The notes: generated from the sequence alone by a model not told the origin. A stretch of DNA of 64,000 nucleotides from Anaerolineae bacterium (GCA_016926805.1 JAFGNV010000090.1:62001-126000), one strand, 5' to 3'. Shown: positions 34,669 through 42,983, counted from the first letter of the stretch. Numbers and translations: made by a program.

Positions 34669-35688
34669 TTATTTCACCAGAGACAACTCGGCTACAACGG
34701 GCAAATGGTCCGACCCGCCAGAGATAGAAAGCGTAGCGGCAGAATGGGCAAAAAAGTGGTCGCTAAAGAAGATGTGGTCGATGCGCACCATCGGGGTTAC
34801 CACAGGCACTCGTTTGACGCGTGGCATGTGGGCCGGCCAGGAGAAACCAAAGCCCCAACCAGCCTCCCAATGGGCGTTAGATAACTGCTGGTTGACCAAC
34901 CGATAGGTTTCGGCCTGATCGGTGGTATTGAAATCGCCGCCCACGATGAGCGGTCCATCTACGGCAGCTATTTCTTTCGCCAGGGTGGAAATCTGTTGAT
35001 ATTGATACCGCCAGACCAGCGGTGCGTAGGGATGTACGTTCCACACATTAATGGCCCCCATCGGGGTCTCAATTAATACTTTCTGGGTGCGTTCCTTTTT
35101 GAACGACGGGCCAAGGGGCGTCAGGGGGTATCGACTGATGATAGCCTGCCCTGTGGAGGGGTCAAAGGCCGTATGTAATTCGCCATCGGGGTAAAGATAG
35201 GTTAAACCAGCCATCAGCGCTGAGGCTGTACGCCAGGTAACCTCTTGTAGCAATAAAATATCGGGTTGCTCTTCACGAATAACGTCGATAGCCGAGGCAA
35301 TATTCTGATTTCGGCCCCACACGTTGTAACTCATCACTGTTAGCGGCATATTATCGGCTAAGGCCACGGGAGAACGGGGTAAGAAGAGAGGGGCATAAGT
35401 CAGACTGATGAGAAGCGTGGGCATGGCCAGAATCATCATCAGCCGGTAACGACGAGTCAGTAAGGCAATGATTATACCGGGAATCAGTCCAACCAACAGC
35501 CAGGGCATAAAGTAATTGATCAGCCGCACGGGCAGCAGCCGGTCGCCGGGCCACCAGCGGAGAGGATACCATAGGATCAGACCCACCCCCAAGAGCCATA
35601 ACCCGGCCCAAATTGGCAACAAAGAGAGCTTCAATCCTGTTTTGAAAAATGAGGGGATGTATCTTGAGAGATCGATGATTTTGAACAT
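34669..35688 (-). CDS. Membrane-anchored endonuclease/exonuclease/phosphatase (EEP) protein 2
   Basis: A 339-residue paralogue of the gene 182 bp downstream, with the same three N-terminal membrane segments and motifs (VMSYNVWGRN, LLQEVTWRTA, WNVHPYAP, GGDFNTTDQAET, RIDHIFFSD, GSDHLPVVAEL). The duplicates are clearly diverged. The ATG at 35688 has AAAGGAG about 11 nt upstream; the longer frame to 35766 crosses that site and the small upstream gene. Confidence 0.87.
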   Translation of the reverse strand: MFKIIDLSRYIPSFFKTGLKLSLLPIWAGLWLLGVGLILWYPLRWWPGDRLLPVRLINYFMPWLLVGLIPGIIIALLTRRYRLMMILAMPTLLISLTYAPLFLPRSPVALADNMPLTVMSYNVWGRNQNIASAIDVIREEQPDILLLQEVTWRTASALMAGLTYLYPDGELHTAFDPSTGQAIISRYPLTPLGPSFKKERTQKVLIETPMGAINVWNVHPYAPLVWRYQYQQISTLAKEIAAVDGPLIVGGDFNTTDQAETYRLVNQQLSNAHWEAGWGFGFSWPAHMPRVKRVPVVTPMVRIDHIFFSDHFFAHSAATLSISGGSDHLPVVAELSLVK

Positions 35689-35704
35689 TAATAAATTTTC
35701 TCCT

Positions 35705-35986
35705 TTAATATCGATAAGGCTGGTAAATAGTGGACGACTCAATTCCCAGGAGCTCGGCCAGCGCAAGCAGGGAATATTCGCAGGTTTCGGGTACGTATTT
35801 TTTTAGCAAATTCATTTTGTGGGCCAATTGTTGATGGCTGATTGGCCCAAAATTACCATTGGCATTGACCAATTCCAGAAATCTTTCCAGAGTTGCTTCG
35901 TCGGCCTGGGGAATGTTGTTGAGGGCAAAAGTAACGGTTGCCTCGACGTCTCGCTTGTTTATTTTTTGCTCTGAAATGTTGCCCAT
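35705..35986 (-). CDS. Small protein of unknown function
   Basis: A 93-residue hydrophilic protein (start at 35986 after GGGAGGGG). It reads as mostly helical, with SLLALAELLGIESSTIYQPY at the end. I recognise no family. Its stop lies 16 bp before the second EEP gene, so it is probably the first gene of the EEP operon. Confidence 0.6.
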   Translation of the reverse strand: MGNISEQKINKRDVEATVTFALNNIPQADEATLERFLELVNANGNFGPISHQQLAHKMNLLKKYVPETCEYSLLALAELLGIESSTIYQPYRY

Positions 35987-36129
35987 GACGACCCCTCCCA
36001 ACCGTAATCAGCATGAGAAACTTCTTCCCCTTCTATAATTTTATGTGCTGTTCCACGCGGTTTCTGTGCTAATCTTCCTTATTGCTTTATCTCTATAGAT
36101 AGATTGTCTAGGCATAATTTCAAAAGAAT

Positions 36130-36151
36130 ACCTGGTCAGATACGACCAGGT
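36130..36151 (-). terminator. Hairpin after the HAAS membrane protein
   Basis: ACCTGGTC/GACCAGGT with a 6-nt loop, 8 bp past the stop on the minus strand, followed by ATTCTTTTG. A weak intrinsic terminator. Confidence 0.55.
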
Positions 36152-36158
36152 GAAACGA

Positions 36159-37091
36159 TCAGGCTGTCAATCCTGATTGGGTTTGGTTACGTTGTATCCA
36201 GCGAGCAATCAGCCAGACGAACAGGGGATACAGGGTTAAACCGATGGTCAATAAGCCCATTGGCAATTTGTAAAGGAGAATACTCTGGGTGGTTATGACC
36301 GTTATAAAATAGCTTGGCAGAGCCTTAGCCACAATCAGCATCATCACCACGCTGCCGAGATAAATCAATTGGGTGCCGATGAGACCGGCCAGCAAATAAA
36401 TACCGCGTCGGCTGGGTCTGGCTGTGCGCAGGCTGGCGGCCAAAACCACAATCCATAAAATGGAAAAAGCGGTTTCCAACCAGATGATATTGCCGGGGTA
36501 GATATTGCCCGGCCCCCAGCCGGTGGTAACAATCTGCTGGCGTTCGATAATGGTTTTGAAGGCAAAATAGGTGGTGAAAGGCACGGTCATCAACGTGGCG
36601 TGCTCCCAACTATCGATGGCAAGGATGGTCACCAGGACGGGAAAGATGATGAAAAAGACCCCTTGCGTACCCGGTAATACCAGCAACGCCAGAAGAAGCC
36701 AGCCCAACCAGGCATACCACCAGGTGGGCCAGTCACGTCGCCAGGCCACCAGCGCCCCCAGGCCGAAGATGAGCAGGTAAACTTCCAACGGAATGAATTG
36801 ACCCACAAAATACCGGCCCAGGCCGCTGATACCCAAAATGGGCAGTGCCGCCAACAAAATGTCGGGCCAATCGACCACCCCGGCGACCCGGCGCCACTCA
36901 TTACCGATTTTGCGGGGCGCGCCAAAAATTTGTACAGCTTTGCTTTCCGCTTCTGAACGCGAAAGCCCTCGCTGTTGCCATTCCTGAGTGAGTTCTTCCA
37001 GATGGCCGTGAATTTCGGCGATGGCTTCGGCCCGCAGATGGTGGGGAATAGTCTTTTGGAAATCTTTCAAATATTGTTCAATGGCTAACAT
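36159..37091 (-). CDS. HAAS-domain membrane protein
   Basis: A 310-residue protein. Residues 1-75 form the alpha-helical HAAS-type signalling domain (MLAIEQYLKDF, then LTQEWQQRGLSRSEAESKAVQIFGAP), and the remainder contains about eight membrane helices. HAAS proteins are regularly encoded beside PadR-family regulators and are thought to respond to their signals. Start at 37091 follows GGAGGAACTGA; the longer frame is not supported. The PadR gene is directly upstream. Confidence 0.82.
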   Translation of the reverse strand: MLAIEQYLKDFQKTIPHHLRAEAIAEIHGHLEELTQEWQQRGLSRSEAESKAVQIFGAPRKIGNEWRRVAGVVDWPDILLAALPILGISGLGRYFVGQFIPLEVYLLIFGLGALVAWRRDWPTWWYAWLGWLLLALLVLPGTQGVFFIIFPVLVTILAIDSWEHATLMTVPFTTYFAFKTIIERQQIVTTGWGPGNIYPGNIIWLETAFSILWIVVLAASLRTARPSRRGIYLLAGLIGTQLIYLGSVVMMLIVAKALPSYFITVITTQSILLYKLPMGLLTIGLTLYPLFVWLIARWIQRNQTQSGLTA

Positions 37092-37219
37092 TGGGTCAGT
37101 TCCTCCAGCAGCAATAAAAATATCTTGGGTACTGCTGTCTGCCAACGTAGAATCTGCTTCCAAACTCTATCCTGAATAAAGGCTCAGGTTGGAAACAGAA
37201 AATTCAACTCCCATTGATT

Positions 37220-37549
37220 CTACGCAAAACCGTCTAATAGCTTCAATAAATGTTGGGAAAAGTCACTCCACTGTTTGGCCGACTTCTCCAGCTCGGCCCG
37301 GCCCTGGTTGGTGAGGGAATAATATTTGCGCGATGGGCCGTCTTCGACCACTTCCCATCTGCTTTCGACGAGACCATCTTTCTCCAAACGGTGCAGGGCA
37401 GGATAGAGGGTGCCCTGTTCCAGGTCAAAATACCCCTGGCTTCGGGTTTGCAACTCTTTGACAATCTGGTAGCCATACATTGGTTTTTCGGCCAGCAACC
37501 GGAGCAACATTACGGCGGTACTGCCGGTACGCATATCAAGCTTGGGCAT
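37220..37549 (-). CDS. PadR-family transcriptional regulator
   Basis: A 109-residue winged-helix protein with the PadR hallmarks MYGYQIVKELQ, GYFDLEQGTLYPALHRLEKDGLV and RKYYSLTNQGRAELE. The start at 37549 follows GAGGAGAAGT; the longer frame to 37615 runs through its own promoter. It probably represses itself and the HAAS gene, as the promoter overlaps a palindrome at 37595-37605. Confidence 0.92.
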   Translation of the reverse strand: MPKLDMRTGSTAVMLLRLLAEKPMYGYQIVKELQTRSQGYFDLEQGTLYPALHRLEKDGLVESRWEVVEDGPSRKYYSLTNQGRAELEKSAKQWSDFSQHLLKLLDGFA

Positions 37550-37594
37550 ACTTCTCCTCGTCTTTCTTTGACACACAATACATTTCTTTATACC

Positions 37595-37628
37595 TAGATA
37601 TTCTACTATACCCAATGTAATCTGTCAA
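37595..37628 (-). promoter_or_regulatory. padR promoter with overlapping operator palindrome
   Basis: Minus strand TTGACA (37628-37623), 17 bp, TAGAAT (37605-37600). The palindrome TAGATATTCTA at 37595-37605 covers the -10 hexamer, as expected for autorepression by a dimeric winged-helix regulator. Confidence 0.65.
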
Positions 37629-37786
37629 GATTGTTTGATGCTGCAATAGAGGTCTGGCCTCAAATATCTCACCCGACGACAAATTTGACAAGCAAATCGC
37701 CTCTAACTACTATATATAGGAGTCTATGTCTTGCAGCCTACAATATGTAGTACTGATCTGTTTGGGGCGAGACGGCGGGATGTGCC

Positions 37787-37815
37787 TTGACAAAAACAAG
37801 GTAAGACTCTACAAT
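37787..37815 (+). promoter_or_regulatory. Sortase promoter
   Basis: TTGACA (37787-37792), 17 bp, TACAAT (37810-37815). Predicted start near 37822, about 33 nt before the sortase ATG. Confidence 0.7.
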
Positions 37816-37854
37816 AACATGACATAATATTAGTCATCGACAAACGGACTGCGC

Positions 37855-38877
37855 ATGTTTGGTAAACGTAAACTGGATGAACTGAGCGTAGAAGAATTAG
37901 AAAAGGCGCTGTTGATTAAAAAGCGGCAGGCCCGTTTGGAGCGGTTCCAACGTTTATCCGAAGCAGGGTACACCCCTAATGAGGCCCTGGTAGGGCAAGA
38001 TATCTCCACGCTCACTATTCCTATACCCCAAGCGCATCAACCACAAACCCCGCCCGTCAATGCCCTGAGTTTCCCGGCGACCGTGGTCCAGCCTTTGCGC
38101 GGGTCAGAAGGTAAAAAACAGAAGCCTGTCAACGAGAACAAGCCCCCGGAACCCGGTCGATCCAAAAAAATTACCGATAAACTCCTCTTAGGTTTGGAAG
38201 TTACGGCGGTAGTTGGCCTGGTAATTGTGCTGGGGATTTCTTATTTCAACCTGAGAGAATTGAACGATGAAGTTTCCGAGGCCCAACAAAACGCCCTGAT
38301 TACGCCTGAGCTAGACCTTGCCCCCAGTCCCACGCCGCCCATTGCGCTGACCCAATTGCCCGGTGGACACTCCCCGCCCACATCGCCAGGTGGGGCGGTG
38401 CCGGATGTGCCGTTGCACCTACAGCAGTGGGTGCAGCCCTCACACCCTTCCGTTGCAGCAGTATCCCTTCAAGTCGAACAGCAGCGGTCGAACCGGCCAA
38501 CCCGCCTGGTTATTCCCAAAATCAAGGTGGATGCACCAATTGTGGACAACATTACCTGGGAGGATTTAAAACAAGGCGTTGGGCATCTGCCGGGTAGTGC
38601 TTATCCTGGCGAACGCGGTAATCTTTTTCTGGCCGCCCACAATGACATCTATGGCGAAATATTTAGATATCTGGACGAATTGGAACCGGGTGACGAATAC
38701 TTTATATATGGTGGTGAGCAGAAATTCCGTTATGTGGTCAAGGAAAAACGCATTATCGACCCTACCGACATTGAGGTAATGTGGCCCACCACCGAACCTG
38801 TGGCCACCCTGCAAACTTGTTATCCTTACCTGATCGATACTCATCGCCTGGTGGTGATTGGTGAATTAGCTGAATAA
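37855..38877 (+). CDS. Class D-like sortase
   Basis: A 340-residue protein: cytoplasmic N terminus of about 108 residues (long for a sortase), membrane helix 110-131, a Pro-rich linker, then the sortase barrel with catalytic H262 (LAAHND), C322 (TLQTC) and R331 (THRLVV). The extracytoplasmic enzyme joins sorting-signal proteins to an acceptor. I find no LPxTG-type protein in the window; the nearest candidate with a sorting-like tail is at 49.8 kb and has a different motif, so a pairing is speculative. Confidence 0.9.
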   Translation: MFGKRKLDELSVEELEKALLIKKRQARLERFQRLSEAGYTPNEALVGQDISTLTIPIPQAHQPQTPPVNALSFPATVVQPLRGSEGKKQKPVNENKPPEPGRSKKITDKLLLGLEVTAVVGLVIVLGISYFNLRELNDEVSEAQQNALITPELDLAPSPTPPIALTQLPGGHSPPTSPGGAVPDVPLHLQQWVQPSHPSVAAVSLQVEQQRSNRPTRLVIPKIKVDAPIVDNITWEDLKQGVGHLPGSAYPGERGNLFLAAHNDIYGEIFRYLDELEPGDEYFIYGGEQKFRYVVKEKRIIDPTDIEVMWPTTEPVATLQTCYPYLIDTHRLVVIGELAE

Positions 38878-38886
38878 CCCAGGCAA

Positions 38887-38895
38887 TGGTATAAT
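38887..38895 (+). promoter_or_regulatory. Extended -10 before the small membrane protein
   Basis: TGGTATAAT 43 bp before the ATG at 38938; no -35 match. Confidence 0.5.
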
Positions 38896-38937
38896 CTTGG
38901 CTTCAACCCTTCAATTGAAGAATGGAGAATTGGTTTA

Positions 38938-39168
38938 ATGGCCAAAAGATCACGTCGCGCTCAACGTCGGCCGATAGCATCGGAACGTACCCCTGAAATC
39001 ACATCTGCTGAAAGCCCTACGCCCGATACTTCGACCGGGCAACTTGTTAAGCGCAAAACCATAGATTTTGTCCAAGAATACGCCTATGTTTATAAAGAAT
39101 TGCGCAATGTGTTTATTATCGCGGTGTTGATGTTTGTAGTGCTGGTTGGGTTATCGTTTGTAATCTAG
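38938..39168 (+). CDS. Small single-pass membrane protein
   Basis: A 76-residue protein with a very basic N terminus (KRSRRAQRR), a Ser/Thr/Pro stretch and one C-terminal membrane helix at about 53-75. No family recognised. It follows the sortase gene by 60 bp with its own extended -10 element, and lacks a sorting motif. Confidence 0.6.
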   Translation: MAKRSRRAQRRPIASERTPEITSAESPTPDTSTGQLVKRKTIDFVQEYAYVYKELRNVFIIAVLMFVVLVGLSFVI

Positions 39169-39544
39169 ATTTTTCTTACGCATATTTTCATTTTACCCCG
39201 GGCAGGCCTCCGAAACGTGCAAGACTTTGGAGGTCTATTTCATTTCTCCCTCACATTCAACATTTTGGGTCATTTCGCCGGTTGGCCCGGGATGCGTCCA
39301 GAATTTTGGGCAACCTTCAGTTGCCCGAAATCTGGACAAACCAGGGGGGATTCGGGGTGATACCCCCCCGCGCGCCCCGTCTCTCCTAAAATTTCGGACA
39401 GACCCTTGACTGGATTGTTCATTGTAAAAAACTCCTTTTTGACTAAAATAAACCCCTGATGAGATTTTTTAGCGCAGCAAGGCTGAGCCCGCAGCAAGAC
39501 AGACTCTCAGCTTGCCAGGCATCCAATTTGACGAGTAGCGTAAG
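39169..39544. other. Intergenic region with several hairpins (about 375 bp)
   Basis: No coding frame is supported. It holds a CCTCCGAAA/TTTGGAGG repeat-like hairpin (39208-39233), a strong imperfect 16-bp hairpin around GGGCAAC-CTTCA-GTTGCCC (39298-39335), and GCAAGGCTGAG/CTCAGCTTGC (39478-39517) near the next gene's start. The last one lies in its leader. Confidence 0.6.
39298..39335. repeat. Strong inverted repeat (hairpin)
   Basis: Arms of about 16 bp with one bulge, CCAGAATTTTGGGCAAC paired with GTTGCCCGAAATCTGG. Not followed by a T-run. Confidence 0.65.
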
Positions 39545-41293
39545 TTGAACCAAGAGAGCATTGCAACCGAGGCAAACTTAATCAGAACCCTGGCCGTGAT
39601 TAATGAAATTGGCGCCAGTATCAATCAGTTGGGGATGGGCAACGACCTGTCTGTAACCTTGCGCCTGATTGTGGAAAATGCGGTCCGGGTGGTTGCGGCT
39701 GGAACCGAGCGCGAGGTGCAAGCCAGTGCCTCGGCGGTAATTTGGGTATACGACCAGGCCCGCCAGAGTTTTGATCTTGATCTACGGGTATCGGCTGGGG
39801 AACCGGCAGGCGCTTCCACGGACGATGTTCCACGGCAGGATGGATTGGGGATGCGGGCTATCCGGCAACGGCGCCGGATTCTATCATACCAGGAAACGGA
39901 CCTGTCGATTCATCCGGCCAAACAGGCAGCTGGCGCTCGTTCGTTGGTTTGTTACCCCCTGGTTGTCAGCGATGAGGTGGTAGGTTTGCTCTACGTGTAT
40001 CGGAGCGACAGACGACATTTTAATAGGTTAGAATTGTTGACTCTGGATAACTTTGTCAATCTGGCGGCAATGGCCATCCAGCATGGGCGGCAAATGGGCG
40101 GAATGACTCAAGCTTTGGAACGCAAGGTAAAAGAGTTAGAAAAACTGCGTTGGGCGGCCCAGTTGATTGGTAGTCGCCATAACCTGCAAGAAACCTTTCA
40201 GGAAATTCTGCAAATGGGTCTGGATATGACCGCCGCTCAATATGGTAGCTTTGAGTTATATCACAAAGAGAAACATGTTCTGACCATTGCGGCCCTGGCC
40301 GGACGCATAGAAGGAATGGCTCCGCCCCAAATCCTGCCAGTTGACGACCACAGTGTGGTGGGCTGGGTGGCTGCGCGCAAACAGTCAATTCGAATCTCGG
40401 ATTTACAGCAATCACCCTGGCGGGATATTTATCACCCCCTGCCCATTGAGCGCCAGATGCGCTCGGAAGTGGCCGTTCCTTTGATTGGCACAGGGGGTAG
40501 TCTGGAAGGCGTACTTAATATTGAAAGTCCCCAACCCAACGCCTTCACCGAGGACGACCGGCATCTCCTGGAAGTTCTGGCCACGCAAGCCGTGGTGACC
40601 TTGCAGGAAATGCGGCTTCTGGACGCCATGCAGGAAATTGCCGAGGTATTACTGACTGCGGCTGAGGACGAATTGCTGGCCTTGATTTTAGACCGGGCCT
40701 GCGACTTGATCAATGCTTCGGTTGGTTCCATCTGGACAACCTCGGACACCAAAACCCTGGTTCTGCACAAATCTACCCGGGGCGGACATCAAGCCAAAGA
40801 ACTCCCCCTGGATGACAGTTTTACCGGACAGGCCATTCGTCTGCAACGGCCCATCACCATCGACGATGTGCGCGTCCATCCCGATTTTAAGAATAAAAAA
40901 TTGGCCATCGAACAAGGTTGGGTATCGGCCATTGTGGTGCCGCTGGTGACACCCGGCGAGCCGGGACACGCCCTGGGGAGTTTCAGTCTCTATTCCTCAC
41001 ACCTGCGTGATTTTTCCGATTGGGATAAGAAGTTATTAACTTGCCTGGCCAATCATGCCGCCATTGCCATTCAAAATGCCAAAGGGGTGGCCCAGTTAAA
41101 GCAGGCTTACAATTTGAGTGAACGCGAGCGTGAGGTGCTTACCCTGTTGATTCAGGGCCGGACCAACAAAGAGATTGCCGAGGCTTTGACGGTGAGTATC
41201 AACACGGTTAAAAAACACGTCCAGAGTATTTTTACCAAGCTCAACGTGGACAGCCGGGCCGCCGCCGTGGCCAAAGCCTTGGGGCAGGAGTAG
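39545..41293 (+). CDS. Three-GAF LuxR-type transcriptional regulator
   Basis: A 582-residue soluble protein. Three GAF domains (about 25-190, 205-355, 365-510) are followed by a LuxR helix-turn-helix (LSEREREVLTLLIQGRTNKEIAEAL, then INTVKKHVQSIFTKLNV). No receiver domain and no membrane segment. It probably binds small ligands, with DNA-binding output. The TTG start has only a weak ribosome site (GAGTAG upstream), so the N terminus is uncertain. Confidence 0.88.
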   Translation: MNQESIATEANLIRTLAVINEIGASINQLGMGNDLSVTLRLIVENAVRVVAAGTEREVQASASAVIWVYDQARQSFDLDLRVSAGEPAGASTDDVPRQDGLGMRAIRQRRRILSYQETDLSIHPAKQAAGARSLVCYPLVVSDEVVGLLYVYRSDRRHFNRLELLTLDNFVNLAAMAIQHGRQMGGMTQALERKVKELEKLRWAAQLIGSRHNLQETFQEILQMGLDMTAAQYGSFELYHKEKHVLTIAALAGRIEGMAPPQILPVDDHSVVGWVAARKQSIRISDLQQSPWRDIYHPLPIERQMRSEVAVPLIGTGGSLEGVLNIESPQPNAFTEDDRHLLEVLATQAVVTLQEMRLLDAMQEIAEVLLTAAEDELLALILDRACDLINASVGSIWTTSDTKTLVLHKSTRGGHQAKELPLDDSFTGQAIRLQRPITIDDVRVHPDFKNKKLAIEQGWVSAIVVPLVTPGEPGHALGSFSLYSSHLRDFSDWDKKLLTCLANHAAIAIQNAKGVAQLKQAYNLSEREREVLTLLIQGRTNKEIAEALTVSINTVKKHVQSIFTKLNVDSRAAAVAKALGQE

Positions 41294-41306
41294 GATGGAT
41301 TAAATT

Positions 41307-41333
41307 TTGACTCTCTCTCGCTTGTGCTATAAT
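41307..41333 (+). promoter_or_regulatory. Promoter of the LysM-M23 gene
   Basis: TTGACT, 15 bp, TATAAT with TGC extension (41325-41333), about 25 bp before the GTG start. Confidence 0.55.
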
Positions 41334-41358
41334 TTGGGTCGAAGGAAGGAATGCGCAA

Positions 41359-42444
41359 GTGGGTCTATATATTGGCCCTCGCCGTGAGCGACGAGGGCGA
41401 AAAATATTGCTTTTGGCTGTTGTGGTTTTAATTGTGACCGGACTATTTGCCTGGCAGCGCGGATGGTTGCCCCAGGAGGCTTTCAATAGGCTGGAAACTA
41501 TCCAACAACGTATCCTGCTGCCCATTTCGCCTGTCTCCTCCCCTTTATCAGCCCAACCGCAGCCAGATGAAACCGGGGCCATGTTTAATACCGAGGCCAA
41601 GCCGGTGATTTTGGTGAGCACAGATGTGGTTGAAAATCCCCAAAGCGATGCTTACACGGCTGATCTCTACCGCGATACTAACGCTGACCAAACTATCCCC
41701 TGGCCCAACGCCGGGGGCCGGGCCAAAGTTGAGACTTATACGGTTCAGGAAGGCGATACGTTATGGAGCATTGCCGCCCAATTTGAGCTAGACATCGACA
41801 CTTTGCGCTGGTCTAACCCCGATCTGGAGCGTAACCCTGATATCGTTTCGGTGGGTACTGAGTTGGTGATTTTGCCGGTGCAGGGAATTTACCACCGGGT
41901 AAAGGCAGGAGATACCATTGCGGCCATTGCGGCCAGGTATGGTGTGGCCGAAGCAGATATTACCAATTATCCTCCCAACGGACTTTACCCCCCCTATGAT
42001 TTGAAAGCGGGCCAGGGAGTCATTGTTCCCTTTGGCCGGAAAGAGTTGAATGTTCCCCAACCGTCTCTGTCACCTGAAACGGCGCTGGCCTGGCCGTTGG
42101 TCGGTCCGATAACCCAGGGGTATCACCCGGACCACTTGGCCATTGACATCGGCGGTCCTTATGGCGCCACCGTTTACGCGGCGGGCGATGGCGAGGTAAT
42201 CTACGCCCGCTGGGCCGAAACAGGTTATGGTTACACCATCATCATTGATCACGGGGCAGGAATGCAAACCTGGTACAGTCACCTCAAAGGAACCTTTCTC
42301 CAATCCGGTTTTGTCGCCCGTGGCAACCCCATCGGCGAGGTTGGCAGCACCGGCCGCTCCTCCGGTCCGCATGTGCATTTTGAGGTACGGATTAACAAAG
42401 AACAGGTTAATCCGTTGGAATACCTGCCGGACAGCCCTAACTGA
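41359..42444 (+). CDS. LysM-domain M23 (LytM) peptidoglycan endopeptidase
   Basis: A 361-residue protein: membrane anchor about 14-34, two LysM domains (about 125-180 and 180-230; each has the GDT pattern), then an M23 domain with HLAIDIGG (zinc H and D), WYSHL and HVHFE. It cleaves peptide cross-links of peptidoglycan or helps activate a cell-wall hydrolase. GTG start follows GAAGGAAGGAA. A bidirectional terminator lies 25 bp downstream. Confidence 0.93.
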   Translation: MGLYIGPRRERRGRKILLLAVVVLIVTGLFAWQRGWLPQEAFNRLETIQQRILLPISPVSSPLSAQPQPDETGAMFNTEAKPVILVSTDVVENPQSDAYTADLYRDTNADQTIPWPNAGGRAKVETYTVQEGDTLWSIAAQFELDIDTLRWSNPDLERNPDIVSVGTELVILPVQGIYHRVKAGDTIAAIAARYGVAEADITNYPPNGLYPPYDLKAGQGVIVPFGRKELNVPQPSLSPETALAWPLVGPITQGYHPDHLAIDIGGPYGATVYAAGDGEVIYARWAETGYGYTIIIDHGAGMQTWYSHLKGTFLQSGFVARGNPIGEVGSTGRSSGPHVHFEVRINKEQVNPLEYLPDSPN

Positions 42445-42466
42445 CTTTACGATCTCATTTTAAAGA

Positions 42467-42505
42467 GAAAACCTCGTTTAGCTTCGATGGAGAACGAGGT
42501 TTTTG
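42467..42505. terminator. Bidirectional terminator between M23 and csp genes
   Basis: AAAACCTCGTT/AACGAGGTTTT arms with T or A tracts on both sides. The convergent genes use both strands. Confidence 0.85.
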
Positions 42506-42511
42506 TAAAGT

Positions 42512-42745
42512 TTAAAGTGATAGGTTGGTTGGGTTCAATCTGGTCACCTTGCTGGCTTGCAATCCCTTGGCGGTTTCTTCCAGCGCAAACTCTACCCGGT
42601 CGCCCTCTTCCAGGTAGCGGTATCCCTCCATTTGGATAGCCGAAAAATGGACAAAGATGTCGTTGGAATTGTTTTCGTGAGTGATAAATCCATAACCTTT
42701 GGCCTTGTTAAACCATTTTACGGTTCCGACAACCCGCTCATTCAT
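42512..42745 (-). CDS. Cold-shock domain protein
   Basis: A 77-residue protein, the normal length of this family, with RNP1 GYGFITH, RNP2 DIFVHFSAI and the start VGTVKWFNKAKG. It binds single-stranded RNA and DNA. A strong AGGAGGGAG site precedes the ATG. Confidence 0.97.
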   Translation of the reverse strand: MNERVVGTVKWFNKAKGYGFITHENNSNDIFVHFSAIQMEGYRYLEEGDRVEFALEETAKGLQASKVTRLNPTNLSL

Positions 42746-42798
42746 TGGGCCTCTCCCTCCTTATAAGATTTCTTTATGAGCTTGCCGATTCCGCTGCA

Positions 42799-42827
42799 AG
42801 TTTAATATAGACTACATAATTCGTCAA
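42799..42827 (-). promoter_or_regulatory. Candidate csp promoter
   Basis: Minus strand TTGACG (42827-42822), 17 bp, TAAACT (42804-42799). This gives a leader of about 45-50 nt, far shorter than the long cold-shock leaders of enterics. Confidence 0.4.
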
Positions 42828-42889
42828 ACTGCCCTTAACATTTTGTAATAAATTGTTATAAACTGTTAGGTTCAATCCCCCCCTTTATG

Positions 42890-42898
42890 TGCTAGAAT
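42890..42898 (+). promoter_or_regulatory. Extended -10 for the candidate sRNA
   Basis: TGCTAGAAT at 42890-42898 on the + strand, 7 nt before GTAAAC at 42905. No good -35. Confidence 0.5.
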
Positions 42899-42903
42899 AG
42901 GAT

Positions 42904-42976
42904 TGTAAACATTTATTCCCTCCTCCTTTTATTTTTGTTTACCCCCGGTTGGCCCAACAACCGGGGATTTTTTTAT
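42904..42976 (+). ncRNA. Candidate small RNA with anti-SD CU-rich loop
   Basis: There is a promoter-like element and a strong rho-independent terminator on the + strand with no + gene nearby. The predicted about 70-nt RNA has a 7-bp stem GTAAACA (42905-42911) / TGTTTAC (42936-42942) enclosing a 24-nt pyrimidine loop with CCCTCCTCC (42918-42926), the complement of GGAGGAGGG. The second hairpin (CCCCGGTT/AACCGGGG, 42943-42966) is the terminator, followed by seven Ts. The CU-rich loop suggests base-pairing with Shine-Dalgarno regions. This is inference from sequence. Confidence 0.5.
42943..42974 (+). terminator. Strong rho-independent terminator (+ strand)
   Basis: CCCCGGTT, 8-nt loop, AACCGGGG, A, TTTTTTT. 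The T-run is on the + strand only, so it does not end the histidine kinase gene that lies on the minus strand. Confidence 0.85.
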
Positions 42977-42983
42977 CTCGGTT

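Larger units (their letters stand above)
37550..37854. other. Divergent padR/sortase intergenic region (about 305 bp)
   Basis: It holds the padR promoter with overlapping palindrome (37595-37628) and the sortase promoter (37787-37815). The stretch 37640-37780 has no gene that I can support; it is AT-rich around 37715. Confidence 0.7.

Noticed and set aside
39480-39544. Possible c-di-GMP-type riboswitch before the GAF-LuxR gene
   Set aside because: The hairpin lacks the conserved GEMM nucleotides.
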